Below are positions 41,446-53,300 of a stretch of DNA of 64,000 nucleotides, piece by piece. Within the stretch, counting starts at the first letter, position 1. Each line of letters opens with the position of its first letter. Position numbers and translations under genes: made by a program. Origin of the DNA: Ascoidea asiatica. Its lineage: Eukaryota; Ascomycota; Saccharomycetes; Ascoideales; Ascoideaceae. Below the pieces are notes generated by a model that saw only the letters and a program-made list of their open reading frames with translations, did no database searches and was not told where the DNA came from. Where the stretch lies: positions 858,432-922,431 of the forward strand of contig BCKQ01000001.1 of assembly GCA_001600695.1 (NCBI GenBank), written 5' to 3'.

Positions 41446-41976
41446 TTATGTTGATTTATTTTCTGTAACTTCTGGTGCCTCGGATTCTTCGCTTTTACTT
41501 TCAATTTTATTTTTCAATTTATGTTTCTCTTTAGCTTGTTTTCTTTTCAATCTTTTTAATCTATTTTTTTCAGTTTTAGAATCATCCATTTCTTTATATT
41601 TTTGTTTCAATTTATTAAATTCTTCTTTATTTTTGATTATTTCATCTCGTTCTTTTATAATCTTCATTCTTTGAGTTTCTTTATCTTTTTGTCTTTTATA
41701 TAAATGATATTGATCAGATCCTGCCCCAGCTATAGAAGATTTAATATTATAATTTATATCTGGAATGCTTTCGATTAATCTTTTTTCTCTTTCATTATAT
41801 TCTTGAATTGCATCTTTTTTCAAATCTAGTTTTATTTTTTTACTTGGATTTGATAGTAGTTTTTCTACATTTAATTTTTGTAATTTTATAGGATCTGATA
41901 TATTTGTTGATTTCGTTTTTTTATTTGGTTTGCTTATTTTAGATGTTTCTTTATGATTTTTCATATTTGAACTCAT
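41446..41976 (-). CDS. DUF1168 / PRKRIP1-like protein
   Basis: 176 residues. The region NKKTKSTNISDPIKLQKLNV, then IAGAGSDQYHLYKRQKDKE, and a Lys/Glu/Arg-rich C-terminal helix (about 95-165) fit the DUF1168 family. The animal member PRKRIP1 is a spliceosomal C-complex protein whose long helix bridges U2 and U6; a similar splicing role here is inferred from the family. It contains basic stretches suited to nuclear location. Confidence 0.78.
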   Translation of the reverse strand: MSSNMKNHKETSKISKPNKKTKSTNISDPIKLQKLNVEKLLSNPSKKIKLDLKKDAIQEYNEREKRLIESIPDINYNIKSSIAGAGSDQYHLYKRQKDKETQRMKIIKERDEIIKNKEEFNKLKQKYKEMDDSKTEKNRLKRLKRKQAKEKHKLKNKIESKSEESEAPEVTENKST

Positions 41977-42499
41977 GCCTTTTTTTAATTGATTAATTAT
42001 TCAATCTTTTAACGTGTTAAATACTTGAATCAGTAACTTCAATTAATTTATTTGAGGTTTTATAACTTATATTAATAAATAAGTTTAATCTTTATCTCGA
42101 TAGAATATTATAAAATAACCGACTGTCAATACGCACTGCAGTAATATTTTTTTTCTAAAGTTTCACGGCTTATGAGAAAAATCGTATAATCTTTTCCTAT
42201 TTATCTCCTAAGATCCTAATAAAGATTAAAATGAAAAAGTATATAATAAAGATATTAGTAAAAGAGATTTAAATCAATTCATTGACCCGATGTTAAGAGT
42301 GCTTTACTAATTGATATATGCTACAAATCTAGTATAAATTAATAGTTTTAAGATGATGAAATGGGAATATATTATTGTTTAACTAGCGTAATAAATTTTA
42401 AGGCATAAAAAACTAAAAATTAGAAATAAAAAAGACAAAAAAAAGAATGTAGATGAAATAATCTATTTAAATAATTAGGATGAAAAAAAAGAAGAAAAA
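41977..42499. other. Spacer between DUF1168 and DUF3445 genes
   Basis: 523 bp, AT-rich, forming the upstream region of the DUF1168 gene. A small GC-richer point at 42115-42145 is seen; nothing else. Confidence 0.5.
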
Positions 42500-43771
42500 C
42501 TAAAGTGGGTATGAATTTGGTTCACTTTCATTGGTATAACCTTCAGCTTCTTGTTCTTTTGCTCTTTTTTCAAGATATGGTAATAAAATATCTTTAAATT
42601 TAGTATAACCTCTATATTCTTGAACATCCTCATCCCAACTATTAATACCATTTAATAATCTTCTTGGTACATATGGTTCTTCACACATTTTTGTTACAGG
42701 TAAAAAATAAGTTCTAATTGTAAAAGCAATTGAACCAGTTTTTGGTAATCTACTAACACTTTGTCTTTCACTTCTATAATAAATTTGATTAATAGTTGTT
42801 GCTTCAGGCGCAGTATACCAACCAATTGGATCAGTATCTTCATTACCAATTGAAAATGACCAAGCAATATCATCATCAGTTTGAATGAAATAATTATTTC
42901 TTACAACAGGTTTATCACAAGTTAATCTTGAAAAAAATTTATCCATACTTTTTCTTAATTTTTCATTATATTTTGGTACATCAGCTTCAGTATGAATTGC
43001 ATATAAAGGTAAATTAAGTTTATCTTTTAATCTCCAAAAACCTGCTAAAAGAATTGCACCAGCTTTTAAATAATATAAACCATCTTCACCTTCAATCATT
43101 ATAGCTAAATCATCTTGAGTTAATTTAGCTGCAATTAACATTGGATCTTCTTTTAAAGGTCTTTCAAGTATATTAAAAGTTTCTTTGGTTACAAGATTAT
43201 CTAAAACTCCAGTTTCAGGATCATATTTAAATAAAGTTGGATATCTTTTACTTAAATAATCAACTAAATTTTCAAGATATTCATAAGCAGCATTCATTGC
43301 AATTGGTAAAGTACCATATAATTCTTCACCTTTTTCCTTTATTCTTTCTAATTTTCTATTATGATATTTAAGCCATTGATTATCTAATTCAATCCATGAA
43401 TTCCAATCCATTGATCTTATACCCATAGTAATATAATAATTATGTTTAAAAGCTCTATATGGAATAGGTTCAGTTTTTTCAATATCCCAATTTTCAAATG
43501 GAGTTGGATCAGGTCTTTTAAAATCTTCTGGAGTCCAAGTTCCTGGAATTCTAGTTTTATTTTTAATTACAGCATTACTTAATGGTTTTGATAATGTTTT
43601 AGATTTAGATTTAGATTTTGTATTTGAATTTGAATTTGTTGTTAAAAAAGTTTTAATTGTTATAGTTCCAATTATAGAAATTAATAAACCTGATAATACA
43701 ATATATGAGGAATAATGCTTTTCACTAAATGAAGATTTTATATTTGATATTGAAGCTAAAACAAGAGACAT
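42500..43771 (-). CDS. DUF3445 (HODM-like) membrane-anchored protein
   Basis: 423 residues of the DUF3445 family, which includes haem-dependent oxidative N-demethylase. Residues about 21-45 (SYIVLSGLLISIIGTITIKTF) form a membrane anchor. The body contains the family's blocks FKHNYYITMGIRSMDWNSWI, LYYLKAGAILLAGFWRLKDK, LYAIHTEADVP, FFSRLTCDKPVVRNNYFIQ and YRSERQSVSRLPKTGSIAFT. The exact substrate in yeasts is unknown, and haem ligation is not shown by sequence alone. Confidence 0.88.
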   Translation of the reverse strand: MSLVLASISNIKSSFSEKHYSSYIVLSGLLISIIGTITIKTFLTTNSNSNTKSKSKSKTLSKPLSNAVIKNKTRIPGTWTPEDFKRPDPTPFENWDIEKTEPIPYRAFKHNYYITMGIRSMDWNSWIELDNQWLKYHNRKLERIKEKGEELYGTLPIAMNAAYEYLENLVDYLSKRYPTLFKYDPETGVLDNLVTKETFNILERPLKEDPMLIAAKLTQDDLAIMIEGEDGLYYLKAGAILLAGFWRLKDKLNLPLYAIHTEADVPKYNEKLRKSMDKFFSRLTCDKPVVRNNYFIQTDDDIAWSFSIGNEDTDPIGWYTAPEATTINQIYYRSERQSVSRLPKTGSIAFTIRTYFLPVTKMCEEPYVPRRLLNGINSWDEDVQEYRGYTKFKDILLPYLEKRAKEQEAEGYTNESEPNSYPL

Positions 43772-45376
43772 TTTTAATATAAGTTATAATATATAATTTA
43801 TTATATTAATTATATAAATATATTAAAAGAAATAATGTTATAAAAATTATAATGTGAATATAATGAAATTAAAATGAGATTCAAATTAAAAATAAAAATT
43901 AAAAGGAAACAATATTAGAAGTATTTATATTAAGTATTAAATAGATAAATGATAAAATTTAAATTAGAAATTATAGATTAAAATTTTAAATGTAATTAAA
44001 TCAGCTAATTAAAGAATTATGATTGATAATTGAAAATTGATAATCTATAATGGAAATTTATTGGATCAAAATATCATAAGGGAAAAAAATTTAAGAATTT
44101 TAAGAATTTCAAGGAATAAGGAATAAGGAATTCCATATTTTACAAATTGTTATTACTATGAGTAAGTAAATGGATGTGGTTTAATTTACCTATTGAAAAC
44201 ATATAAGCAAAATGATTTTTCAATTATTTATTTACTATTTACTAAGCTTATTTACTGTCAATAAAATTAGTAGTGAAACTAGTTATTAATTAAGATGAAC
44301 TTTGTTTATAATTTCAGTATTATATTAAGGAATATAGTTTTTTCTTCAAAGGTATTAAAATCAGAGAAGAATATTATAACTGCTTTAGTTAAGGTTGCGA
44401 AATAATTTTAAGTGTTTATTGATTATTGCTATGCAGAAAGTTTGATTTGAATTCTAGTTGAATAAAGTGCTGTATGTATGATAAGAAGAAAACTTCCGAA
44501 TTGGGTTAATATACGCATCGCTCGATGATGAAATCATTCACTATGGTTTTGTAGGGTATTGTATGGTTTGGTTGGCATATATTTTATTCGTCTGTCTGGT
44601 TTAATAGTGGGATTTTTTATTAAGAGTAATTACATAAGTAATGAGTAACTAAAATTAATAATAAATAACGATAATACTAGAATAAGTTGGTTTTGGGAGT
44701 CGTCAATTGTAAATAAAAACAAAGAACATGAAAAACATTATAAAAATCACCTCATTTTTTGTTGAGGAAACTTAGAAAATTTTAAATACATTTTTCAATA
44801 GAGTCTATTTACATTTGAGAGTGTTTCTTTCATGTAATTAACATCGTAATTGATAGCATTATTATCATTTTTATCATAATCATCGCAATTCTTAAATCAA
44901 AAAAGTGGATTAAAAACGAAGTTTCCGAGAAGCAAAGCAAAAAAAAGAAGTTTTGGCAATCAATTTTTCAAGTTGCTGAGAGACCATCTTTGTGGGTCTT
45001 CTTTAAAAAGTAATGACGTGTATTGAAGCAACTACAAGTTGTTCCATCCCTATGGTGGTACCATTGTAATGGATCCCTGTCAAGTGACACAAGCCAATAT
45101 AAGAGATCGCCCCCGTGAAGATTAAACCCAAAATAAACCCAGATCTGAAATATTTTTGTATTGAAGCTAGTTCCAAATTTCTAATTTTCGGATTCCAGTT
45201 TCTGATTTTGGGTCTTGCTTTAATTTTAGGTCTTGAAAGTGATCCAGTCCTTCTACATATTTTTGATTTATTATTTTATTGTTCTTTTGTATTGTTCAGT
45301 GATTTTACATAATTGATCTGAGAAAAATGCTATTCTAAAGTAAAAAACTGATGAAAAACTGAAGCCAAAACAAGAT
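43772..45376. other. 1.6-kb gene-free spacer with clustered inverted repeats
   Basis: Long spacer upstream of the DUF3445 gene and downstream of EMG1. The segment at 44,980-45,100 carries several small inverted repeats (see findings). A 65-codon plus-strand ORF at 45115 is unconvincing. No tRNA or intron signal is visible. Confidence 0.5.
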
Positions 45377-46117
45377 TCAGAGAATATTCCAAACATCTTC
45401 ACACCCATGACAAAATTTACTGCAAGCTACAGAAGCTGATAAAGGATATTGAGAAACACCAATTTTTTCATCAATCCATTCATCAGCAAAATTATCTTTA
45501 CCTCTTGCCATTGCACCAACAAATACACATATACTTTCATTTTCACCTAAAGTTTCAATATAACTTTGAACTTTTATTACTGGAGCTTCAAATGATAAAG
45601 TAATTTTACGACAATTTGTTGGTAAATGATCTGTAATTGGATTTTTAATAACTTTTAATAATTTCTCTTGAGAATTTACACTTCTTATAGATAATTTATG
45701 TAATAATTGTACCATTAAACCTGAAAATCTTTTAAAAGTTCTTGGAATTCTAACACTTGGATTAATTTCTATTAATACACCTCTTGCAGTTTGTATATAA
45801 ACTTGTAATTTACCTGCTTTATTAATTGGTGAATCTAATAATGTTAATAAACATTGATGAGTTATATCTGGTCTTGCTTCTGCAATATCTCTACCCATTT
45901 TTTTCAATAATCCTTGATGATCATCACAATTCAATAATGCATATTTATCTCCTCCAGGTCCTCCAGTACTCATCTTATGAGTCTCGAGACATGCCTGTGA
46001 TAGCACTACTATGAGTCTTTTAGTATCTTTATCCTTTGAAGTTAATGCTTGTGGTCTCTTAGGCACTAATGAAGATGGTAATTCCTCACCTGTTTTCTCT
46101 TGTTCTTCTCTACCCAT
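45377..46117 (-). CDS. EMG1: 18S rRNA pseudouridine N1-methyltransferase Emg1/Nep1
   Basis: SPOUT-fold methyltransferase that methylates pseudouridine 1191 of 18S rRNA and is essential for 40S assembly. 246 residues from the ATG (46115-46117); the open frame extends two codons further to a TTG, which I do not use. Blocks: [55 protein letters not shown], and C-terminally [17 protein letters not shown] plus [20 protein letters not shown]. All are nearly identical to yeast Emg1 (252 residues). Confidence 0.97.
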   Translation of the reverse strand: MGREEQEKTGEELPSSLVPKRPQALTSKDKDTKRLIVVLSQACLETHKMSTGGPGGDKYALLNCDDHQGLLKKMGRDIAEARPDITHQCLLTLLDSPINKAGKLQVYIQTARGVLIEINPSVRIPRTFKRFSGLMVQLLHKLSIRSVNSQEKLLKVIKNPITDHLPTNCRKITLSFEAPVIKVQSYIETLGENESICVFVGAMARGKDNFADEWIDEKIGVSQYPLSASVACSKFCHGCEDVWNIL

Positions 46118-46785
46118 TTTCAATATTCAATTTCACCTATTCTTCCTAACTAAACTATTCTCCAGTCAATACACTATATTATAATATGAAATATCAGATT
46201 ATTGTCTTTCTTCTTCTTCTTCTTTCTAAATCTGTCAACAGTTTCGATTTCTCTTTCAGACTCTGAAAAAAATAAAATTTGCCAGATTTTTCCTGGAATT
46301 CTCTGCCGCTTCTGCCTCCGCATCCATGCACACGGAAGACCCTCCGAAGGCTAAATACCTTTCGAAACAGGACTTTAGCAAATATTTCTAGTGCTCCTTA
46401 ATAAAACGGGCTTTGAAGTTAACCATACTGATTAGCCACTCCTGCACCTGTTGTTCTCCCTGTACTTAACAGAATACCTTCTTGCTTCAACCTCTCAGTC
46501 CCCTAGTAATTTTAATATTAATAATCTTTAATCTATTACTTTGGTCTAAGATTTATCGGAACTTTTGATTATTTAAACCTTCTGTTGATTTAGCACCCAA
46601 AACATAAATTAATCTTAAGAAATGTATTATTAATCTAATCATTGCTTCAAAATTAAAAAAATATTCAGTATTTATATATATATATATATATAGAAGGATA
46701 TATATTCAATTGAAAAGAAAAATAACTAATATTGTTAAAAATTTTGTTAATGAATACATAAATATATATATACAATTACTTTTTA
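46118..46785. promoter_or_regulatory. Divergent promoter EMG1 / GLR1
   Basis: 668 bp. A GC-richer centre (about 46,290-46,500) lies between AT-rich flanks; a (TA)n run (46673-46692) precedes GLR1. No gene is visible. Confidence 0.5.
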
Positions 46786-48204
46786 ATGAATACTATTAAA
46801 AAAATGGCTCCAGTTTTAAAACATTATGATTATTTAGTTATCGGCGGTGGTTCAGGTGGTGTTGCTTCTTCAAGAAGAGCTGCATCTTATGGTGCAAAAG
46901 TTTTATTAATTGAATCAAATAAAATGGGTGGAACTTGTGTTAATGTTGGTTGTGTACCAAAAAAAGTAATGTGGTATGCTTCTGATATGGCTTCAAAAAT
47001 TGCAAATGCTAAAGAATATGGTTTTGATGTTAATCCAAATTTATCAAAAACTTTTAATTGGGAATATTTTAAACCAAAAAGAGACTCATATATTAAAAGA
47101 TTAAATGGTATTTATGAAAAAAATTTAAAAAAGGAAGGTGTTGAATATATTTATGGTTATGCTTATTTTAATAAAGATGGTAAAATTGAAGTTAAAAATT
47201 CAAATAATGAAATTTCAACTTTTACTGCTGATAAAGTTTTAATTGCTACGGGTGGAAAACCAATTTTACCAACTAATATACCTGGCTATAATCTTGGTAT
47301 TACAAGTGATGGTTTCTTTAGTTTAAATAAACAACCAAAAACTGTTGCAATTGTTGGTGCTGGTTATATTGGTATTGAATTTGCTGGTGTTTTTCATAAT
47401 TTAGGTTCAAATACTCATCTTATTATTAGAGGTGAAACTGTTTTAAGAAAATTTGATGATTCAATTCAAGAAACTATCACAAATCATTATGTCAATGAAG
47501 GTATTAACGTTCATAAATCTTCAAATGTTATTTCAGTTGAAAAAGTAAATATAGATGATCCTGAAAGTCAATTAAAAGTAAATTTAAGTACTGGTAAATC
47601 AATTATTGTTGATACTTTAATATGGACTATTGGTAGAAAATCTTTATCTCATATTGGTTTAGAAAATGTTGGTGTTAAATTGAATAAAAATGAACAAATT
47701 ACTGTTGATGAATATCAAAATTCAAATATTAAAAATATTTATTCATTAGGTGATGTTGTTGGTAATGTTGAATTAACTCCAGTTGCAATTGCAGCTGGTA
47801 GAAAATTAGCAAATAGATTATTTGGTCCTGAAAAATTCAAAAATCAAAAACAAGATTATACAAATATACCTTCAGTAATATTTTCTCATCCAGAAGCTGG
47901 TTCAATTGGTTTAAGTGAAAAAGAAGCAATTGAAAAATTTGGTAAAGATGATCTAAAAATTTATAAATCAAGATTTACTTCAATGTATTATGCAATGTTA
48001 GAACATAAATCTCCAACAAGTTATAAATTAATTTGTCAAGGTGAAAATGAAAAAGTTGTTGGTTTACATATTGTTGGTGATGATTCTGCTGAAATTTTAC
48101 AAGGTTTTGGTGTTGCTATAAAAATGGGTGCAACTAAAGAAGATTTCGATAATTGTGTAGCTATTCATCCTACAAGTGCTGAAGAAATTGTTACTCTTCG
48201 TTAA
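46786..48204 (+). CDS. GLR1: Glutathione reductase
   Basis: FAD enzyme that uses NADPH to reduce oxidised glutathione in cytosol and mitochondria. 472 residues. FAD-binding [20 protein letters not shown], redox-active disulphide Cys51/Cys56 ([13 protein letters not shown]), NADPH-binding [17 protein letters not shown], and the C-terminal His461-Glu466 pair (AIHPTSAEE). There is a second Met at codon 7; yeast GLR1 uses two starts to make mitochondrial and cytosolic forms, and the same may be true here, although the extension is only six residues. Confidence 0.98.
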   Translation: MNTIKKMAPVLKHYDYLVIGGGSGGVASSRRAASYGAKVLLIESNKMGGTCVNVGCVPKKVMWYASDMASKIANAKEYGFDVNPNLSKTFNWEYFKPKRDSYIKRLNGIYEKNLKKEGVEYIYGYAYFNKDGKIEVKNSNNEISTFTADKVLIATGGKPILPTNIPGYNLGITSDGFFSLNKQPKTVAIVGAGYIGIEFAGVFHNLGSNTHLIIRGETVLRKFDDSIQETITNHYVNEGINVHKSSNVISVEKVNIDDPESQLKVNLSTGKSIIVDTLIWTIGRKSLSHIGLENVGVKLNKNEQITVDEYQNSNIKNIYSLGDVVGNVELTPVAIAAGRKLANRLFGPEKFKNQKQDYTNIPSVIFSHPEAGSIGLSEKEAIEKFGKDDLKIYKSRFTSMYYAMLEHKSPTSYKLICQGENEKVVGLHIVGDDSAEILQGFGVAIKMGATKEDFDNCVAIHPTSAEEIVTLR

Positions 48205-48538
48205 TTTACCAATTAATTCTTTTTACAACTTTTAGATGTACTGTATAGTTTAATTCAACTTTAAATATTAAACACTTTAATACTGTAATAGAACTTAAAT
48301 GTCATTTGTAATAATTCAAATACAAGTCTTATATCTTTCCCCAAAACAAATATAAAAAAAAGATATCAATTTAGTAAGGTTCTTTTTCTTTCAAGAAATT
48401 CCTGGATCGAATGTTCAATTGATTGATTGATTGATTAATTAATTAAGATTTTTTTTTTTATTCTACAAAAAATAACAAATAGTTTTTTTTTAAACAATTC
48501 TTAAGACATAAACATATTTATAAATATTACAAAAAAGT
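48205..48538. other. Convergent 3' spacer GLR1 / RPS6
   Basis: 334 bp AT-rich 3' spacer with GATT repeats (48419-48437) and T runs. No gene. Confidence 0.55.
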
Positions 48539-49389
48539 TTAAGCTTTAAGAGAAGATGCACGTCTCTTTCTAACTTCTGCTTTAACAGATTTACGTTCAT
48601 GTAATCTTTTAGCTAATAATTCAGCATATTCAGCAGCTGCATCACGTTGAGCCTGAGCATTTTTAATTTTAAGAGCTTTTAAATGACGTTTTCTTTGTAA
48701 AACTTGTGGAGTAACTAAACGTTGAATTTTTGGAGCTTTAGTATATTTTCTACCATTTTTACCTTCAACTTCTCTTCTAATAACATATTTTCTAACATCA
48801 TCTTCTTTGGCTAAACCAAATAATTTTCTAATATTATTTGCACGTTTTGGACCTAATCTTTTAGCAACAGTAGTATCAGTAAGACCAGCAATATCCTTTT
48901 CACCTTGTTTAACAACAACTAATGATAAGACAGCTAAATCTGAACCAACAATACAACCTCTGACTGATTTTCTTTTACGTTCACCAACACGACGAGTACG
49001 GTAACAAGAATGTCCTTCAGCTAATAATAAACGAACACGAGTTGGATGCATAACACCTTGTTTCATTGGGAAACCTTGTTTATCATTACCACCGGTAATT
49101 TTAAGAATATAACCTTTGAATTCATCTCCAAGAGCATCACCTTCAACTTCTTGGCCCATACGTTTATCGTAGAAAATACGAAGACGATGTTCATCATCGA
49201 TTTCAATACATTTTTGAGTACCGTTTGGTGGATATGAAAAATTGAGCTAAATTGAAATAAAAAGTTAGTAAATTGAATTTAAAATATTTGATACTACAAT
49301 AAGAAATTTTAATAATTCCAATTTAATCTAAACAAATTGTTATAAAATGATACACCTCTAGTTATAATAAGTTCAAATACCTTTTTCAT
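48539..49389 (-). CDS. RPS6: 40S ribosomal protein S6 (eS6), intron near the start
   Basis: Small-subunit protein eS6. Exon 2 (48539-49246) carries nearly all coding sequence: [36 protein letters not shown] and the C-terminal RRASSLKA, which holds the TORC1/TORC2-dependent phosphoserines. A start at the internal Met would lose 29 conserved residues. Exon 1 is 49381-49389 (ATG AAA AAG), giving MKKLNFSYP. Most eS6 proteins start MKLN, so one extra Lys is predicted, or the donor is slightly different. Total about 238 residues (yeast 236). Confidence 0.93.
49247..49380 (-). other. RPS6 intron
   Basis: 134-bp intron on the minus strand with branch site TACTAAC (about 49271-49265) and acceptor TTTAG ending at 49247. 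The best donor is GTATTT at 49380, directly after codon 3; this is not the usual GTATGT. Confidence 0.8.
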
Positions 49390-50389
49390 GATTCTACGAA
49401 TGAAATTAAATCATTTAGTTGAAATATATTATTGTTTCTACTTTTGTTCTTTTGATAAGTATTCCTGAAATTGTATGTTTTTTTAAATTGATAAAAGTGA
49501 AATAACCTTATATTCCATTTAGTAATCAATATTAATTCTTTCTTGAACCTGATCAAATAAGTTGGATATTATATTATTAATTGCTCTCGATTTGAAATTT
49601 CCATTATAAAGTTTTATATCTATTATTAATACGTATTATATTGTTTTCAGCAAAGTTTTAATGATTTTCATTTTTTATATTCTTTTCTTATTAATGATAA
49701 TAACATAATGTTTACAAGTCCTAGATTTGAATTTGAATTGGATGATTGAATTCCGACAGTCAACATACCTTCATTTTTTAAATCTTCTATATTATATCTC
49801 CTACTACAACTCTGGTGATTTTGGTTCTTTAGAAATATTGGTATTTTTTATATATATCTAATAGAGCCTTTTTTGAATATTCAATCACCACCACTTCAAG
49901 AAAGGTGTAAGCATGAAAAACCAAAAGACCTTGCACACCGGCATTACCTAAGTGCTTAGTCAGATTGCTGAAACTTTGAAAATCTAAAAAAACTCTTTTT
50001 GCCCGTGCTTTAAAATCAATTGCTCCTGTTGTCGTGACTGCGAAACAATTAGACAGTAGTAGCCCTACATGAATTCACGTGCCATATCAACACATAGGGC
50101 TACATAAATGCTTTAAACTTTTTTGGCTGCAATAGGACGCAACTCATAAAGTTAATATTTAGAGTAGTGCTAACGCTAATTTATGGAAGAATTTAACTGA
50201 AAAGCTAAATAATAAGAACTTTTCGTATATCGTATTTAGAAACCAAAAAATAAAAACATCAATTTAATAATACAAATAGGAAAATATATAAAATATAAAC
50301 AACAATAAAAAAAAACTAACAAAAAATGAGACTTAGCAAAATAAAAATAACTTAAAAAATTGACCATAAGTGATAAAAAAAAGAAATGA
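49390..50389. promoter_or_regulatory. RPS6 upstream region
   Basis: 1.0 kb between RPS6 and the SPA2 stop. The distal part (about 49,890-50,140) is GC-richer and has the 9-bp inverted repeat GTAGCCCTA / TAGGGCTAC (50059-50067, 50095-50103) with a CACGTG between the arms (50076-50081). AGCCCTA and CACGTG resemble Tbf1 and Cbf1 sites used in ribosomal-protein promoters of non-Saccharomyces yeasts. Confidence 0.5.
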
Positions 50390-53300
50390 CTAAAATGTTA
50401 TTGTATTTAAACGTCTGTCAATTGCACCTATCTCTTCTTTAATACAGGCTTCCTCAACTGTCTTTACAAGTTCTTTTGTACATTTAGCTATATCAAAAGA
50501 TATCCCGGCAAGTCTTTGTTTGAAATGTTTTTGAGCATAGTTGAAATCTGTTTCTTCTGTTTCTCGATCACAAAGCATATCTAATCTCTTAACACAGTCA
50601 GATAAATTTTGAATTACCCATCTACCATGCTCTCGAAGTTGGGAATTTCTGGATTGAGCCATTGAGACACTAGTTGCATCATACATTTGATTTACAACCC
50701 TACTAATTGCCTTTGCACTGATTTTTAATTCTCCAGTTGTAGAATCTGGAATTTTTATTGAGGATAATAGAGTTTGAATTGTTGAAATAACTTCAATTGT
50801 CTGATGTTCCAAATATAATAACAATTGAGCTAAAGTATTATCTGGATTTTCAATATCAAATGTATCAATATTAAATTCTTCAGATTTTTTGTCCAAGTCA
50901 TTTCGCAGTGGCGGTAAAGGAGAAGGCTCCGTAGACAGACCAGCACTTGTAGGAGTAGGTGGAACAACAATTGGAGAAGGAATGATATTATTTTTCTTTT
51001 TATCATCAGAAAAAGATTGATTAGGAATTCCTAAAGATGACCCTGGAAATTTTTGCTCGACATTCAAATGAGAAAAAGGTTTATCTAGATTATCATCCGA
51101 AGTATTATTACTTTTTGTAAACAGACTTTCATCTTCAATCGGAGAAACTTTCACAGTAGAAGTACTCACTTTAGAAGGACTTACTGTAGAAGAGATATTA
51201 TACAAAGGTTCATCCACAACTTTATTTCCTATTGAAGAGACTCTTATATCTGTGGTATTAGGTTTATACTCTCTTGTAGTTACATTTTCTACCTGGGTAT
51301 AATTAGTATTTATCAGAGTATGAGACCGATCAATTGAAAAATTCGGAGTTACAGAATCTTCATTGATATTTTTATCATATTGAATTGTAACATCTTCATC
51401 ATATTCCACTCCATGAGGATTTTTTAGTAATTGAGGTTGATTACTTGAAAATCCTTTATTAACTAAATCTTCTTGGTAGCCTCGGTTATAGACCTCCACA
51501 TCGGAAGTCTCCAGAGACTCCAAATTTATAACCTGATCACCTTCATTTGAACCGAATTTGCTGTTTTTTTGAAAATTCCTCATTCCAGCATTCTTTGAAA
51601 ATTTAGCAGAAACCTGTCTCACTGCTTGACCGTCAACAATAGAAAAATCGCTTTCATAGTCTGAATCAAAATCACTATCTAAGGTTGCAGAATCATTATC
51701 AGGTGAATCATGAAAATCTCTTTTACTAGCATCATGAGTTTCACTTTCATTTGATATGTCATTGAGAGGGACTGAAGATTTAATGTTTGAATATTCATGT
51801 ATATTTTCGTTGGCTTTTTCAGTAAATAGTGATAAATTTGGAATTTTTTCGCTATATTGTGATAAAATTGGAGTTTTTTCTACATACTCTGATAAATTTG
51901 GAGTTTCTTCGATATACTGTGATAAATCGGGAGTTTCTTCAGACGAATAAACTGTCTTTTGAACTGATGTGTCAGCTGGTTCTAAATCCTTATTAAAGCT
52001 GGTTAAAGTTGCAGTATGAAAGGAGGCTTCACTGTTTTGTGCTTCCGAGTATATTGAAGCTCCAGTATAGGTAGGATTTATGGAATAAAATGACTCTTCA
52101 GAATTGTCATTTTGTAAGAATGATATTCTTGGCTGAACATTGCTAGGGTCTGATAGAATTGAGAGACTTTTGAAATCGCCCTCTGATTCTATTTTTGGAA
52201 TTTTAATTGCCAACTTATTATTTTGAAAATGTTTCATTTCATCATTATTGTTATTTGATTTGACTGAATTAGAGTTCAGATTATTTATGATAGTGGACTC
52301 CTTTGGGTCTTTAGTGAACTGGGAATCAATGAAAGCATGCGTCTCAGTATTTATTGGCTTATTGTAATGAGACGAATGAGTATCATTCTCCTTATTATTT
52401 GTAGTAATAAAATAGTTGTTCCCTTTAATATGTGAATGATTATCATGATTGATAATATTATCATTGTTGACGTTCTTATTAGCATTAGTGTCATTATCAA
52501 TATTGTTATTATCATTATTGAACATATTATGATCAATATCATTTAAAGGAATATCAACATTATTGTGATTATTTTTATCATTNNNNNNNNNNNNNNNNNN
52601 NNNNNNNNNNNNNNNNNNNNNNNNNNNNNNNNNNNNNNNNNNNNNNNNNNNNNNNNNNNNNNNNNNNNNNNNNNNNNNNNNNGTGTCATTATCAATATTG
52701 TTATTATCATTATTGAACATATTATGATCAATATCATTTAAAGGAATATCAACATTATTGTGATTATTTTTATCATTGATTATATTATCTTTGCTAATGT
52801 TCTTTTTAACATTAGTGTAATTATCAATATTCTTATGATTATTATTAATGATATTATCATTAATATCATTTAATGGATTATTAACACTATTATAACTATT
52901 TTTCTCATAAATATTGTTCTCATCATTTTTATTAATATTATCAATATTATTATTTTTATCAATAGCATTTCTATCTTCATTGATGATAATATTATTATTA
53001 TGAGAATTAAGAAAATTTTCATTATTAATATTATTCTTATCATTTTTATCAATATTATCGCTATTATTATTTTTATCAATAGCATTGCTATCTTCATTGT
53101 TAATAAAATTCTCATTTTGAGTATTATCAAAATTATCATTATTAACATAATAAATATCACCTAATGGATTATCAACATTACTATCAGTGTGATTATTTTT
53201 TTCAATAGCATTGCTATCCTTATTGTTGATAAAGTCATTATCATGAGTATTTTTAGTATTAAAATTATGAATATCACCTAATGGATCATCAACATTATTA

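Noticed and set aside
45115-45312. 65-codon hydrophobic ORF
   Set aside because: Short, not preceded by a clear start context, and no family; possible but unsupported.
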